64,000 bases of DNA from Linum tenue (taxonomy: Eukaryota; Streptophyta; Magnoliopsida; Malpighiales; Linaceae): the NCBI GenBank assembly GCA_946122785.1, contig CAMGYJ010000009.1, positions 9,454,937 to 9,518,936 of the forward strand, in the 5' to 3' direction. The notes beneath the pieces are model-generated. The model was given only the letters and a program-made list of their open reading frames with translations. It was not told the DNA's origin and searched no databases. This document shows, piece after piece, positions 12,538 to 25,353 of the stretch. The position numbers were made by a program, and so were the translations under genes. Position 1 is the first letter of the stretch. Every line of letters begins with the position of its first letter.

Positions 12538-15500
12538 ATGGCGTCTTGTGGCAAGAAGCTCATCAACGACCCCAATGGTTCGTACATTTTCAGCATTCCT
12601 TCCGTTTTTCAGCAATGTTCGCTGTGGATTGTTCATTTCTTTCGGTTCCTTAGTAGTATTTCCTTCCTTTTCCCTAGCTCTGTGTAAGGATGCAAAGAAA
12701 ACGAAGGAAAACTGTTGCCGTTCTTTGGATGATTTCTTTTACGAAGTCGGTCAAGGGCCAAACTGTTCCAAGTGTGCAAGCTGCTTTGTATTGTACTTGA
12801 GTTTCTGCATTAATCCTGAATTTAGGGTGGGGATTTGGTATCACTGTTCGAAAGTTGAATCGTGCGTTTATTGAAACGAGGACGTAATTCTGTACAAAGT
12901 AAAGTTTTAGTACATTGGACTATTCTCTTGACTCTGCGTCTTGCCAAGCAATGTGAAATGGCAAGCACCTGCGGTCTTGGATCTTGTTTGGATAATAGTT
13001 CTTGGTATGCTTTATGCACTAGTTACTTAGGGTTAGGCTTGTAGATGCTTAACACGGAGTTAGAAACTACCGAATTAGCTGGTTCATCATGCCAATTTGT
13101 CCTGATACGGATATGGTACCTCATCTTGAAGTGTTCGCTTGTTTCCGTTTCATTAACTGGCCGATTGTGCATGTGATGCACTAAACCTGTAGTTGCAGAA
13201 AATGCAAGTTCAGCTTTGTTTTCAATTATGTGGATTATGACCTGGATATTTCATTTTTCTTAATCCATGGTTGCAGATGTCGTGACAGAGTTTATCGAGG
13301 GTCTTGTGGAGTCCTATCCTGGGATGCAGTATCTGGATGGTTTCCCAGAGGTGAGTGGGTGGTTCAATAGGAACTTCATTTCTCTTTCAAAGTGGTGCTC
13401 ATTAAATAAAACTTAGTCTTCACTTTTCACTTGTGAACTGCAGGTCAAGGTCGTCTTACGTGCTGATGTTGCTGGTGCCAAAAATGACAAAGTTGCAATC
13501 ATATCAGGTTCATTACATTAGAGAGTGTTTCAGTTCTCTGTTCTGTTTCCGCAGCCTGTAATACTAGTCTTGAAGTGGCCGATATGTCCCCAACCATGCT
13601 TTAAATTAGAGTAGTTGCTTTTCTCTTCTTGCAACACAGACAACATTACCTCTAGAGCGAAAAGATCTAGCTCTTCATCATTGAGGACTGAGCTGGTGAA
13701 GAAGTATATTTGTTCTTATCTGCAATTAATTGCTGTGAAGTTTACATGCATGTTGGGTTGTTTCTCTGGTTGGGGGAAAATGTCAGTAACCTCTTAGTCT
13801 ATACATCCTGAATCCTTGACCCATGTGCAAAGGACTTATAATTTTGATAATTTAACCTGGGTGGTTTGCTTTCTCATTTGCAAGGACTAGCCAGTTGCTC
13901 GTGTACCATAATGTGGAATAAAATCATTCCTGCTTTTCTTTTTATATTTGCTTTTTGCTTGCTCTTGAGCTATTCCCTCATGTTCACAGCTTCCTCAGTT
14001 AAGTTAACTTAAGATAAAATTCACTGCATTTACGTACTTATGGAAGTGAATGAAGTCATTCCTGCTTTTCTTCTTATATTTGCTTTCTTTTTGAGCTATT
14101 CCCTTGTGTTCACACAACTTCCTCAGTTAAGTATGTTGGAGACGGTTAACTTCAGTTCAAATTCATTGCATTGACATACTTTATGGAGTAGGAAATGTTC
14201 CATGTTTAGCATAGAGATAAAAAATTATAAACGACAAGAGGAAAAAATGGAGATAAAGTTAGGTTAGTTATGATGCTCCATTACATTTCATCCTCTGCAG
14301 AGAATTGGGAGAGATATGCACTGTTCATCCTTATTCAATGAGATAATGGCTCCAGATTCTCATCATGTTCTATTGCAGTTTAAAATACTTTGAGAATTTC
14401 CGATTGTGATGGCTGGCCAATAGCCTGATTTCCATCTTTTGCAACAGAAATGTGTAAATATCCAACAATATGCATGTGAATGAACTATATTTGTGTTGCC
14501 TGACATAGGTGGTGGAAGTGGCCATGAACCAGCTCATGCTGGGTTTGTTGGAGAAGGGATGCTCACGGCTGCTGTATGCGGAGATGTGTTTGCATCTCCG
14601 CAAGTTGATTCAATCCTAGCTGTATGTTGTATATATAATAGAATATACAATTGATAGTTCCCATCTTTGAAATGATTCTGCTCTAATATGATTCAACTTT
14701 AGGGCATCCGAGCTGTAACCGGTCCCATGGGATGTCTTCTAATTGTCAAGGTATCATTTCTGTGAATCAAAGCTGATAATGAAGCTATTGTATTGGTTGT
14801 GAGACTTTAACGTATAAGAAACTGAAGGAAAGTGAAAGAAACTATCAAATGGATGCTGATTGCTGATCTTGACCTTGGGGAAGATATATGATTAGTGATA
14901 TCTTTGTCAAGACAGAATTATACCGGTGACCGTCTGAATTTTGGATTGGCTGCTGAGCAGGCAAAATCCGAAGGTTATAAAGTTGAGGTAGTATTTGACT
15001 TACACGGTCTTCTTTTCATTTGTTGGACAAAAACTGGCTTGTCCGAAGTTCATTAATTACTCTGATTTTGCTTTGCAGTCTGTAATAGTTGGAGATGACT
15101 GTGCTTTACCACCACCACGAGGCATTGCTGGCAGAAGAGGTTTGGCAGGGACTATTCTAGTACATAAGGTCACAATCTCTTTCTTTCTCCATCTTCCTGC
15201 CCACCCTCATCCCTCCCTTCTATGCTAAAAGGAACAAGCACTCAGCATTTTTATAGTTTCCACTCCTATTGTGTGACGGGATGTTGTGACCTGGAGGGAT
15301 AGTGTCTGGCTGTTTGCTTCTATTCTGGTGAATTTCTGTGTAAATGAAGTTGGGTATTCTAGTGTAAGAAGGTTAAATCTTGTATTTTGTTCTTTGTGGA
15401 AGGTTGCTGGTGCTGCTGCAGCCGCTGGACTTCCTCTTGAGGATGTTGCTGAAGAAGCAAGGCATGCATCTGAATTAGTTGGAACAATGGGTGTCGCATT

Positions 15501-18500
15501 GTCAGTGTGCACACTGCCAGGGCAAGTTACTCCAGATCGTCTAGGCTTGGGAAAAATGGAACTTGGGCTTGGCATTGTGAGTGATTTAGCCTACTTCACC
15601 AATCTATTCGATCAAATGTGTAATCAAACTAAATAAATGTCTTAAGCTGGTGGTTGCTTTTCTTTGGGATAATTTGTTTTTCTTTTTCTTAAGGCCACAT
15701 GGTTGTCCTGTTGCCTTCCATACTTTTTTACTAAAATATCCTCCATAATTAGCCTCCTCCCCTCCCCCTCATCATGGTTAATTAATATTAGTGGAGCTTC
15801 ACCATTTTTTCCCATCCTTTTAATCTGTGTACTATTCTACATTTCCAGCATGGTGAACCTGGTGCTGCTGTGGCTGACATTCAGCCTGTTGCGGTTGTGG
15901 TCTCTCATGTTCTTAAGCAAATTCTGTCTCCGGTACGCTTCAAGAGATCATGCTTGGCTAGTTATCTTTCATCAAGTGTGAGCAAGATAGTCTTCATAAA
16001 TCTGAAAAACCAGTCACTGGAGTGCAAGTGCTGACTGTTTGAAAATTCTGCATTGATTGTTCATACTAATAAAAAAATAACTAATTTGAATTTATTCTAT
16101 TTGTGTATCCATATAGGAAGTCGTTCATTGAACGTAAAAATATTAAGTGCCAAATTTCTGTAAAGTTTGTGAGTATTGAGATGATGTGTTTTGCATTTGT
16201 GTATAGCCTATTGTGGTAAGAGTACTATTTTTGTAGTCTGCTACTTTATAGTGAATAATTTCAAATGATATTTCTATCATCCTTCCATTTGTAACATCTC
16301 AGTGTTCCAGGAAACTAATTACGTTCCAATTACCCGGGGCAGTCGAGTGGTGCTCATGGTCAATGGGTAGGCTTTTGTATTCCTGGTATTTTATGTTTAA
16401 TATCGAGCACCCCTTTTATGTGAGACTGTGCTGCTATTTATGATCTTCATAATGTTAAACTTGCTACCACATAACCTAGATAGTTAGAATCTGGGTTATT
16501 AGTTCTTCTAGCAGACTACTTAGGCTTCGACCTAGGTTTTGCTCCGTCCCCTCTTCTTGTAGAGTAAACATCCTTGCTGTTTAGTTCCCATGACATCTTC
16601 ATCTGTAATGTGTCACTGCAGATTAGGTGCAACCCCTGCCATGGAGCTAATGATTGCCGCCGGGAAAGCAGTCCCTCAACTGCAGCTGGAACATGGTTTG
16701 GCTGTAGAGAGAGTGTACACTGGGTCGTTTATGACCTCTCTTGACATGGCAGGTATGACTCTGACGAAACCAGGAAATTTAAATGAATTTTATACGTATT
16801 GCTAATGGCTTAATCATTTCAGGATTTTCAATTACTATAATGAAGGCCGATCAATCTATTCTGCAACGCCTCGATGCTGCAACTACGGCACCATACTGGC
16901 CTGTCGGTGTAGATGGTCTGTGATATATTTCAAATATATCTCCAAAGTTTTTCCTTTTACATCTTATCCTAGCTGCGCAGCTCCTATTCGTTTCTTATGC
17001 ATAAGGTTGAGTGATGTGATGATTCTGTGATTCAATTAGTGACCTGAATTGGTCATGTTTTCTGGTAAAACTGCTCTGAAGCTGTTAAATTTAGAGCTGA
17101 TTAGAATGTTCAAGCAGGAAATTTGCCATGTCCTACCCAAACTTGGTTGAACATACTCTATTGTTCTCATGGATATCCTTATATATAGGTAATCGTCCAC
17201 CAGCAAAGATACCTGTTCCACTTCCTCAGTCTCCTTCAGCTTAAAATGACGTGGTATGTTCGCATTTTCTCTATATGGAAAGTGGTATTTTCATTTTTGT
17301 TCTCAAGAGTCTTGAGTTTTATTTACTGAACAATTTGGTCCTTCATTAAAAAGTGTTTTCCCACAAAACAAAACAAAATGCGAAAGGACATGTAACTCAC
17401 ACTATAATTAGCGGTATTATTTTGTGCTACTGTTGTCATTTGATGGGGCTCTAACAGTAGGGATCTAAGTGTTCATTTCTTAAAAACTATGGTCCAAATT
17501 GTTAATTTCACTAACCCTCGATAGGCTTTAACATTGGCTTCAGGAAATTTAACATCGGATGGATGTCATCATCCATGTTTAGTTAGTCCCTTCCGGATAA
17601 GTAAGAAGGGAAAGTTGATTGTGTCCTTAATTTTTCTGTTCGATTCCTCTAAATTTTGGTATACTGTCCTGTTGCAATAGTTTCAAGTTCAACTTGAGTA
17701 GTTATTACCAAGTATGCCCAAAGTGAGTAGTTTGCCTTGAGATGCAACTGCAACCTAGTGAGTTGTGTTTATTAGTAATGATTTTCTGATTCCACATTAT
17801 GGCATCTATTAGTCCTTGTGCCGGCCAGTTCAGCTGAGCAAACAAGGGATCCTTCTTGAGGTGGCTATTGAGGCAGCAGCAACTGCAGTTGTAAACCTTA
17901 AGGATCCATTAAATGAATGGGACAGCAAAGTAGGCGATGGTGATTGTGGATCAACTGTAAGTAATTCTTAACAGATTTGATTATATTTTTTGCAAAATCA
18001 TATTCAAGTATTTTCTATAACATGGAGAAATTCATCATTCTTGCAGATGTACAGGGGCGCAACAGCAATTCTAGAGGATATGAAGAAATAGTAAGTTGTC
18101 TTAACTATGAGGCTAGGAAAAGCATTGGATGATGAAATAGACCTTGTCATCTTGAAACTCAAGTCTGTTTCGGCTTGTTCTTTGATTTGGTTTTCGTTGG
18201 TAGAAATCTTTGTTTTGATTTGTACTCAAGCATCAAGACAATTCGATATTTTCCTTGTTGGTTTTCTTGAAAATTTTCTTTTCAGAAGGTGATTTTAACT
18301 CGTTCCCACAGAATAAGTGCCCATCCCTTTATGTGATATTACAACCCTAATGTATTTGAGCTACTTTTCAAATCAAAAGTTTTCATGACATATTTCTTGT
18401 TGATATTTGAGCATTGTACTTGATTAGGTTTCCCATATATGATTGGTAGAATAATTCTGGAACATAATCAGAATGTTTGTCAATGGAATAAGCTTTGCTT

Positions 18501-19505
18501 CTTACACTGATAAGCCACCTTCTTTTATTGCCAGCTATCCTCTAAACGACGCTGCTGAAACAGTAAATGAAATGGGATCATCTATTAGCAGAGTTATGGG
18601 TGGAACAAGTGGGATAATGTACTTCGTTGGCTTCATTTATTTTTTCCCGTTCTTTCAGTTATCAAAATTTTCCCATTTAAGCAACCGACCTCCATTTGGC
18701 ATTTTTAACGCAGATACACTATACTTTGTAAGGCAGCATATGCATACTTGAAAGCAAAAGCACAACCAGATGTTACATCACATCAGTGTAAGCTGAGATT
18801 CCTAATCCAATAGTCCTTTGTTCAACGCCCATAACCCTAACTCTCCTTTCTGGATCAGGGGCTGAAGCAATGGAAGCTTCAATAACTGCAGTGAGTAAAT
18901 ATGGTGGTGCTATTGCTGGTTTTCGGACATTACTAGATGCTCTTATTCCTGCTTCACAAGCTTTGCAGCAGGTGAAATGTCAAAACTGAGCCTTGCAAAT
19001 TTGCTCCTTGTTATGCTTATGGTTAATAACAATCAAACTATTCTACAACAGAGTTTAAAGGCCGGGGAAGATTCTGTCACTGCCTTTGTTCTTTCTTCAG
19101 AAGCAGCCTTGGCTGGTGCTGAATCAACCAAACTGATGCAAGCACAGGTAACTTAGAAATAAACAAATGTCCTATGAACTTCTTCCAATCACAACTTCCT
19201 CTGCTCATTACTTTCTTGTTGCACATAATTGTGATAATTTAAACAATATGGCCCGTATAATTTAGAACTTTGGTTTACATGCTCTTATTTTCACCTCCCA
19301 ACACAGTTTCCACTTTGTATACAATTCAAGTATTCTGATGCAACAGTAATTGCAGGCTGGGCGTTCGAGTTATGTGTCACCTGAGATAGTTGCCTCAGTT
19401 CCGGATCCAGGAGCTATGGCTGCAGCTGCCTGGTACAGGGCGGCAGCACTGGCTGTCCGCAACACACTGGAGAGTTCGTTATCTGCAGCTTCATCTGCTC
19501 CATAG
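12538..19505 (+). CDS. DAK: Dihydroxyacetone kinase / triokinase-FMN cyclase, 20 exons, with in-frame stop
   Basis: Predicted to phosphorylate dihydroxyacetone (and glyceraldehyde) with ATP; family members also release cyclic FMN from FAD. Exons: 12538-12577, 13277-13350, 13444-13507, 14509-14621, 14703-14750, 14916-14987, 15079-15168, 15403-15576, 15849-15932, 16311-16366, 16622-16752, 16823-16915, 17189-17253, 17813-17956, 18047-18090, 18535-18618, 18714-18787, 18859-18971, 19052-19147, 19356-19505. All borders are GT/AG and all phases agree. The total is 1809 nt, 602 codons before the terminal TAG, the usual length of the family. The N-terminal DhaK domain (to about residue 350) carries [10 protein letters not shown] and HGEPG; the His at 226 is the residue that binds the substrate covalently. 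The C-terminal DhaL domain has the Mg-ATP motif GDGDCGST (about 409-416) and PDPGA near the end. The ATG at 12538 opens [13 protein letters not shown], as expected for plant homologues. Oddity: codon 365 is TAA (17242-17244), so the reference allele would stop after DhaK unless splicing avoids it. Identity is certain; functionality is not. Confidence 0.93.
17242..17244 (+). other. In-frame TAA in the DAK linker exon
   Basis: Exon 13 reads ...[15 protein letters not shown], and exon 14 continues [12 protein letters not shown] in the same phase. Plant homologues, as I recall them, read a Lys followed by Asn-Asp at this point, so a single A-to-T change (AAA or AAG to TAA, the latter needing two changes) explains it. 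The upstream part encodes 364 residues covering DhaK only; DhaL would be untranslated. Confidence 0.85.
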
Positions 19506-20129
19506 CAAATCAGATTTCTCTTTTACGTCCACTGTCTGGGATCGTTTACTAACTTTCTGTGAAGGAACCTTATACACTCACACCTCCGGCTTCATGCTTA
19601 AGCTCTCCGCTTCATGTCTTTTTCCCCCCATAGAAAGCTGAGAGAGCGATGTCCCCTCCTCTGTTTCCCATGTTTGGTGCGTTGCAGAGTTTCAATACCA
19701 GCTTTGTAACTGTGATCGGTATGTTTGGAAGTCGAACAATATCGTATCCTAAGCCTATGCTTCCTTTGTCATTGTAGTTTGGGTAAATAGATCCCACTAG
19801 GATCATTACCTGGGCGTGTCTAAGCCTATCACAGGGGACAGCTTCAATACGGAAATGATGTCTTGGAAGGGCATAATCTGGATGGTGGAAATAGGTGAAT
19901 TTATCATAGTTATTTATTATTAGTAATTAAACAAGAATTAAAAGTACACTATTACAATCGAATAAACAGTTCAAAGCTTGATAAATGAAATGACAATAGA
20001 GTGTTAATTTATCATAATCAAGGCTAGTCGTTACCTCGTAAAGATCTTCAAGTCTTGAATATCTTTGTGGCCTTTATTTAGGAGTTTCACTGAAAATCCA
20101 TTTTGTACTACAGGTTTTCTGTGATTGGG
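19506..20129. other. DAK 3' flank, no other gene seen
   Basis: The sequence after the DAK stop is probably its 3' untranslated region (to roughly 19.8 kb). I see no further gene before the copia remnant. Confidence 0.4.
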
Positions 20130-21840
20130 AGGAATTGGTATATGTGTAGTTGTATTAGGTACTTCGTCACTTTAATCTGCTCCAAGCTTTTAGGGTGCTT
20201 GCTTCCAAATACTATTTGGTGGTGGTCTGTTCAACACATAGACTGCACAATCAACAACTACAACCCATATCTCCATTAAAAAATTATGGCTTTTCAACAT
20301 GCTTCTCACCATGTTGAGGACAATTCAATTCTTCTTTTCAACAACTCCATTTGACCGTGGGACTTGAGATTGAGAGAAAGAGATGAATACCATTTCCCTT
20401 ACAGAATTTTCTAGAAAAACTATAGCATGAATTCACCCCCTCTATCTATCGGATCTCATTGTCATAATGTAACGCCACTCTCATTGTCCACGAGCTACTT
20501 GAACTTCTAGTACGCTTCAAACGTATTTGATTTCTGCCTCAAGAAGTAAACTTAGGTCTTTCTACCATAGTCATCAATGAACAATAAGAAGTATCGATTT
20601 TTGCCCAGCAATGTTGGCATGATTTGTTCACAAAGATCAGCATGGACAAGCCCAAGAAGTGTTTTGCTCTTAACAAGGATTCCTTCGGAAAACTTGTCTT
20701 AAATGATTTCCAAACTAAACATCCTTCACGTAGCTAGCCAGGATGATTGATGACATGTAGACCATGCACCATTTTCTTCTGTCCTAGTAACTTAATGCCT
20801 CTAAAATTTAGACGACAAAATCTTATGTCATAGCCAAGTAGTATCCTTCACACGTGCTTTCAAGAAATTTGCCACCTTGGCCTGAATGTTCAATATGAAC
20901 ATTCTGTCTATCATCATTGGAGCTTTGGATATAAACTACTTATTTTCATTTAATTGCTCTAGCTGACGATTTTCCTTGTGAATTTCATTATTTTTCTCCA
21001 AAAGTTGTTTCAAACTCAAGTTATTACTTGCCATGTCCGTAACATAGTAAACATCACATATAATTTGATACGAACCATTTTTCAATTAGATAAAATTGTT
21101 CTTGTCCTCTTGATAGGAACCTTCGAGGAGACTCCAAATATCACATTTCCTTTCAATGATTCCTACAGCTCCACAAATATATTTCTTTTGTCGCACATGT
21201 AGTTTCTTGATGCACTATCAAGATATCACATGTTGTCATCAAGTCTTTCGTCTCCTTGATAGGACAACACCAATGTGCCTTTGACTCCATCTTTCACGTT
21301 GTTTGATGTTTGCTCCACATCTTTAGGAAGATTCTAACACTTTGACGTATAATGCCTGTATTTCGAGCAACTATATCATTGGCTGTTGAATTTATTCGAT
21401 CCTCTTACACATCCACGACTTCTTCCTTTAGTGGACATTTTATTGTTTCTCATGGCATTTTCCTGCATCTTTGGCCTTGCCCTTTGTAGTTGCCCGTTGC
21501 CACTTTGATCTCTACCTCGACCTTCATTGAGACCTCCTCCTTGGGCACTTCCCCCCCCCCCCCCCCCCCCCCTCTTTAAGTTGCAGTCTTTGTTTCTAGG
21601 ATTTGCTCAAACGTTTATCAATTCCTTTTATCCAATCTTTCCTTTCTTGCTTGTAATGATTCAGTGACTTCATCGGTTGCCATTTACGACACATCCTTAG
21701 CTTCCTCCATGACCACAAAGATATTTTTTTATTGAATGGAGAAACATCTGAGCAAGTCCTAGAATAAGCAGGGATTGTCATTTACAACACATCCTTTTTG
21801 AGTGGGTAGTATCTCAAACTGGTATCATTTTAAGGACTCT
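20130..21840 (-). pseudogene. Decayed Ty1/copia gag-integrase remnant
   Basis: Read on the minus strand, about 21340 gives a decayed CCHC zinc knuckle (YSCSKYRHYTSKC, first Cys replaced by a stop). About 20580-20540 gives DDYGRKTWVYFLRQK, the integrase core start, and about 20450 gives DRGGEF, the second catalytic Asp block. The order gag, knuckle, integrase fits Ty1/copia. Stops and frameshifts are frequent, and reverse transcriptase and RNase H are missing at the left. No LTRs were found. It lies tail-to-tail with DAK. Confidence 0.8.
21551..21572. repeat. Poly-C tract
   Basis: A run of about 21 C bases lies inside the copia gag remnant. Length is unreliable in sequencing. Confidence 0.8.
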
Positions 21841-22339
21841 AATAAATACATAAACTCGTAATATTGTTTGTATTATTTATAAATAACCAATAATTAACAA
21901 CCAAAATGTAAACTTCTCATTAAATCCGAGTTAATGTCGGTTCCGCTTTTGACCATATTTCTTATAGAAGCAAAATCACACGATTGATCATTCATTACTA
22001 AGCGGGTTAATTGCAAGGATGGTCACTGGGTTTACTAAAACCGTTCATGTTTGGTTACTGCAAATATTTAATTTCATTCATGGTCACTAAGATTAGTTCA
22101 ATAGTTCAAGTTTGGTCACTCTCCGTTAGTCTCCGTTAGTTTTTGCTGATGTGGCAGTCAACTATTATAGTTGACCGTTAAATAAGTGACGTGGCCATTA
22201 AAAAAATAAAAAATAAAAATATTTAAATATTTACAATTTCCACCTCATTTTACAACTATTAAAAAATAAAAATAAAACTTACCTCTGCCCTCCTCCTCCT
22301 CCACTGGACCACCCCCTTCTTTCCAAAACCCAGCTAGCA

Positions 22340-22859
22340 ATGGTGTCGCTGTCCCCCTTCTCTTCCCTCCTCCTCTTCCTCTTCCTCCTCCTCCAGAGAA
22401 ACCATGACGCTCAATACGAGCGCATTGGGGGAGACGAAGCTGAAGAATCTCGCGTTCGGGTGCGGGTTCCGGGTCTCGGGTCCCAGCATGACGGGTCGGA
22501 GCTTCAACGGCGCCCAGGGAGTAATGGGGCTGGGGAGAGGCCCGATCTCGTTCTCCTCTCAGCTGGGCCGCCGTTTCGGCTATAACAAATTCTCCTACTG
22601 CCTCCGAGACTACACCCTCGCCTCGCCGCCGACCAGCTACCTCATGATCGGCGGCTCTTCTCATTCTCAAGCCCGAAACGTTTCGAGTACGGGTTCGATG
22701 TGTTACACGCCGTTAATCGTCAAACCACTGTCCCCAACATTTTACTACATCGGAATCCGGAGCGTATCCGTCGATTTGGCCGCCTCCACCACTCTCTCCT
22801 CCCTCACGAATTGCCTGTCCATCAGATCCGGCTCTTCCCTTAAACATCCAAAAAAATAG
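22340..22859 (+). pseudogene. Captured aspartic protease (A1 family) fragment
   Basis: An ATG at 22340 opens a signal-peptide-like MVSLSPFSSLLLFLFLLLQ. The frame then shifts, and 22404-22859 reads the middle of a plant nepenthesin-like protease: LAFGCGFRVSGPS, FNGAQGVMGLGRGPISFSSQL, KFSYCLRDYT, PPTSYLMIGG, FYYIGIRSVSV. The region with the first catalytic DTG is deleted, and the fragment ends before the second DSG. It therefore cannot make an active protease. It lies wholly between the terminal repeats of the Pack-MULE, so it was captured, with an internal deletion joining the leader to the core. Confidence 0.82.
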
Positions 22860-22927
22860 CACTTTTAATTACACTAAGGGGACGATTTGAGAGTGGGGGA
22901 AAAATTAATTAGCTTTGGAAAACTTCA

Positions 22928-23160
22928 CTACTTCCGGAAAAGCCTGACGAGGTGGCCGTAGAGGTAGAGGGAAGTGACGACCGCCATGCCGATCCACGCC
23001 ACGACGGTGACGAAGTTAAATTTGTAGACGTCGAACAGAACCCAAGTCGCCGACGCGACGGTAACGACGAGCGCGCTCCATACGGGGCGCCTCCACAGAA
23101 TTATGTCACCCAACGTGGCGGCGGGGACCGTGGCCGACGGGAAAAACGGGGTAGTACTAG
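22928..23160 (-). pseudogene. Captured reticulon-like (RTNLB) fragment
   Basis: The minus strand reads LGDIILWRRPVWSALVV, then two hydrophobic stretches (TWVLFDVYKFNFVTVVAW, MAVVTSLYLYGHLVRLF). This matches the start of a plant reticulon-homology domain, an ER-membrane-shaping hairpin. Only the first hairpin is present. The frame is open upstream to the terminal repeat. The family assignment is from motif memory and is less secure than that of the protease piece. Confidence 0.55.
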
Positions 23161-23481
23161 ATTCGGAAGTGAGTGGCAGGGGAGGAGGGAGGTAAGTTTT
23201 ATTTTTATTTTTTAATAGTTGTAAAATGAGGTGGAAATTGTAAATATTTAAATTTTATTATTTTATTATTTTTTTAATGGCCACGTCACTTATTTAACGG
23301 TCAACTATAATAGTTGACTGCCACATCAGCAAAAACTAACGGAGACTAACGGAGAGTGACCAAACTTGAACTATTGAACTAATCTTAGTGACCATGAATG
23401 GAATTAAATATTTGCAGTGACCAAATATGAACGGTTTTAGTAAACCCAGTGACCATCCTTGCAATTAACCCATTACTAAGC

Positions 23482-25309
23482 ACACTAGTCGTACAAGCAC
23501 AGAAAAAATCTGAAACTACAAGACTTGCAAAAAAAAAAAAAATTCCAAAAATACAATGGATATGAAAATATTTCCCCAAACACCAAATTTGTTGCACAGT
23601 GCAACAGACTAGTTTGTCGTTCGCGTCAAATACCGGTGATCTAGTGTGTTTTCTAACATATGTCGCTATCATTTTGTGTCCGTTATTTAGATTCGTTGAC
23701 ACTTGAAGCGAACCAATGTAGTTCGCTGCCAGGGGAAGCGAACTAGAGTTTTTGTTGGCTATAAAAGAACTAATGTTGTTCGCGGAAAAGGGAATTGAAC
23801 TAGTGGCCATAATTCTTGTTGTCGCTTTCGCCCAACATGCTTCAGGATAGGGTGTAGAGATAGGTATTCTTAGTGCTAGTTGATCGTTGTGGTCTAAGCG
23901 AACCACACCCCAGTTGAACAAAACTAAATATCTAAATCCCAGCCCCCTCTTATGTTGGCATTCTTCATTCATCTTTATTTTTGTGAAACAGAAACAACAA
24001 AGAAGCATCAAGAGGACCAAAAATCCAACTAAGAAGGAGGTTTATTGAGCTTCTGTTATTTTAAGGTATGTTTTTAGTTATGCCGGTTGTAGCATAGCTT
24101 TCATTAGGCTTTGAATGTATGTTGAATGTTGATTAGGATTTTGGATTAATGCTTGGTTGTTATATTCAGATTAAGTCCTCGTTGAATTGTGTGTAATTTA
24201 TGATATTATAAATTGCAGAAACGAGAAGGAAGTTTCGAAATTGACCTATCCATCCTGTGGAATGGTCGAGTGACAAAATTGCAGAATAGTGTTGATAACG
24301 AAGGTAGTGAGACAAACACTGTTTGAATTGAGAGCACATTTAATTGGGAGGATTTCTTCAATATTTGTGAAGAAAGCTGTTGCGCAGGTGGTCATAAAAG
24401 AGTATGCAAGATGACATACCAGTTGCTGGTTTACAGCGAGTATGAACTTGTGTACGAAGAATCAATCATGTCTGATGATGATGAGATTAATACGATGCTA
24501 ACGTTCATAGTGGAAAACAAACTTTGACTTGCCGAGGTGTAAATCAAGACGAAAGAGGTGGATGAGTATGGTGGTGAAGGTTACACCGAATATGGTGAAG
24601 TTTCAAGTGGAGTTTATGGTTTAGGGGGGCTTTGGAGTTTTGGATGGCGTAAAATGGCGAAGATATGATGCTCGTGTTGCACATGGTCCATCGGTTGAAT
24701 ATGATGGACATTAATGGCCGGTATGGGGCGAAGAATGGGCCAACATTAGAGCATACACACAAGCATGGGTCATGAATGATGATCACTATGATAAGCTAAG
24801 TCCTCCTTAACAAGTGAGACAAGTGACATGTAAGATTTGGATTAAGTGAGTAGTGAAGATGACGAAGATGTTGACGTTTTTTTTTTTTTTGAAAAAGATG
24901 TTGATGTTGGTGAGGGGAAATTTTAGCCCCCCCTATCGAGGTAAGTGTTTCACGAAAAATGCTGTAATCTGAAGTAGAACACGATGGGAAGCCACGATGG
25001 CTACCATCGCCACATACCCGCCACTCCATCGCCACAACTATGAATGACCTCATTTTCTGCCATTCCACCCACACAACACTCAATTTTCACTTCTATTTTC
25101 TCTCTTTTAGCCAAAAATCCTCTCCTTCTATCTAAGATTCAAAATTTCTCCCAAAACATCAACTTTTGATCCCCAAATCCACCTCCGAAACTTAGAAAAT
25201 TTCTCTCAAATTCGAGATAAACATACCCATCACCTACCAAAGAAAGCCCAACCGAGTAAAATTCCAAAAATCTCACCAGAATTGCCACGACGGCTCACCT
25301 CATTTTCTG

Positions 25310-25353
<44 letters not shown>

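Larger units (their letters stand above)
22004..23471. mobile_element. Pack-MULE carrying two host gene fragments
   Basis: The ends are GGGTTAATTGCAAGGATGGTC and its reverse complement, extending into inverted repeats of about 280 bp. Both flanks carry ATTACTAAGC (21994-22003 and 23472-23481), an exact 10-bp duplication; Mutator-like elements make 8-11 bp, usually 9. Between the repeats are two convergent, GC-rich pieces of unrelated host genes (22340-22859 and 22928-23160) and no transposase. This is the definition of a Pack-MULE. Members of the same repeat family occur at 31.4-32.37 kb and 46928-48589. Confidence 0.88.

Noticed and set aside
12428..12874. 148-codon plus-strand frame
   Set aside because: It overlaps the DAK leader, exon 1 and intron 1 in another frame.
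23385..24020. 211-codon minus-strand frame
   Set aside because: It runs through the terminal repeat of the Pack-MULE and its flanking duplication, so it is a chance frame across an insertion border.
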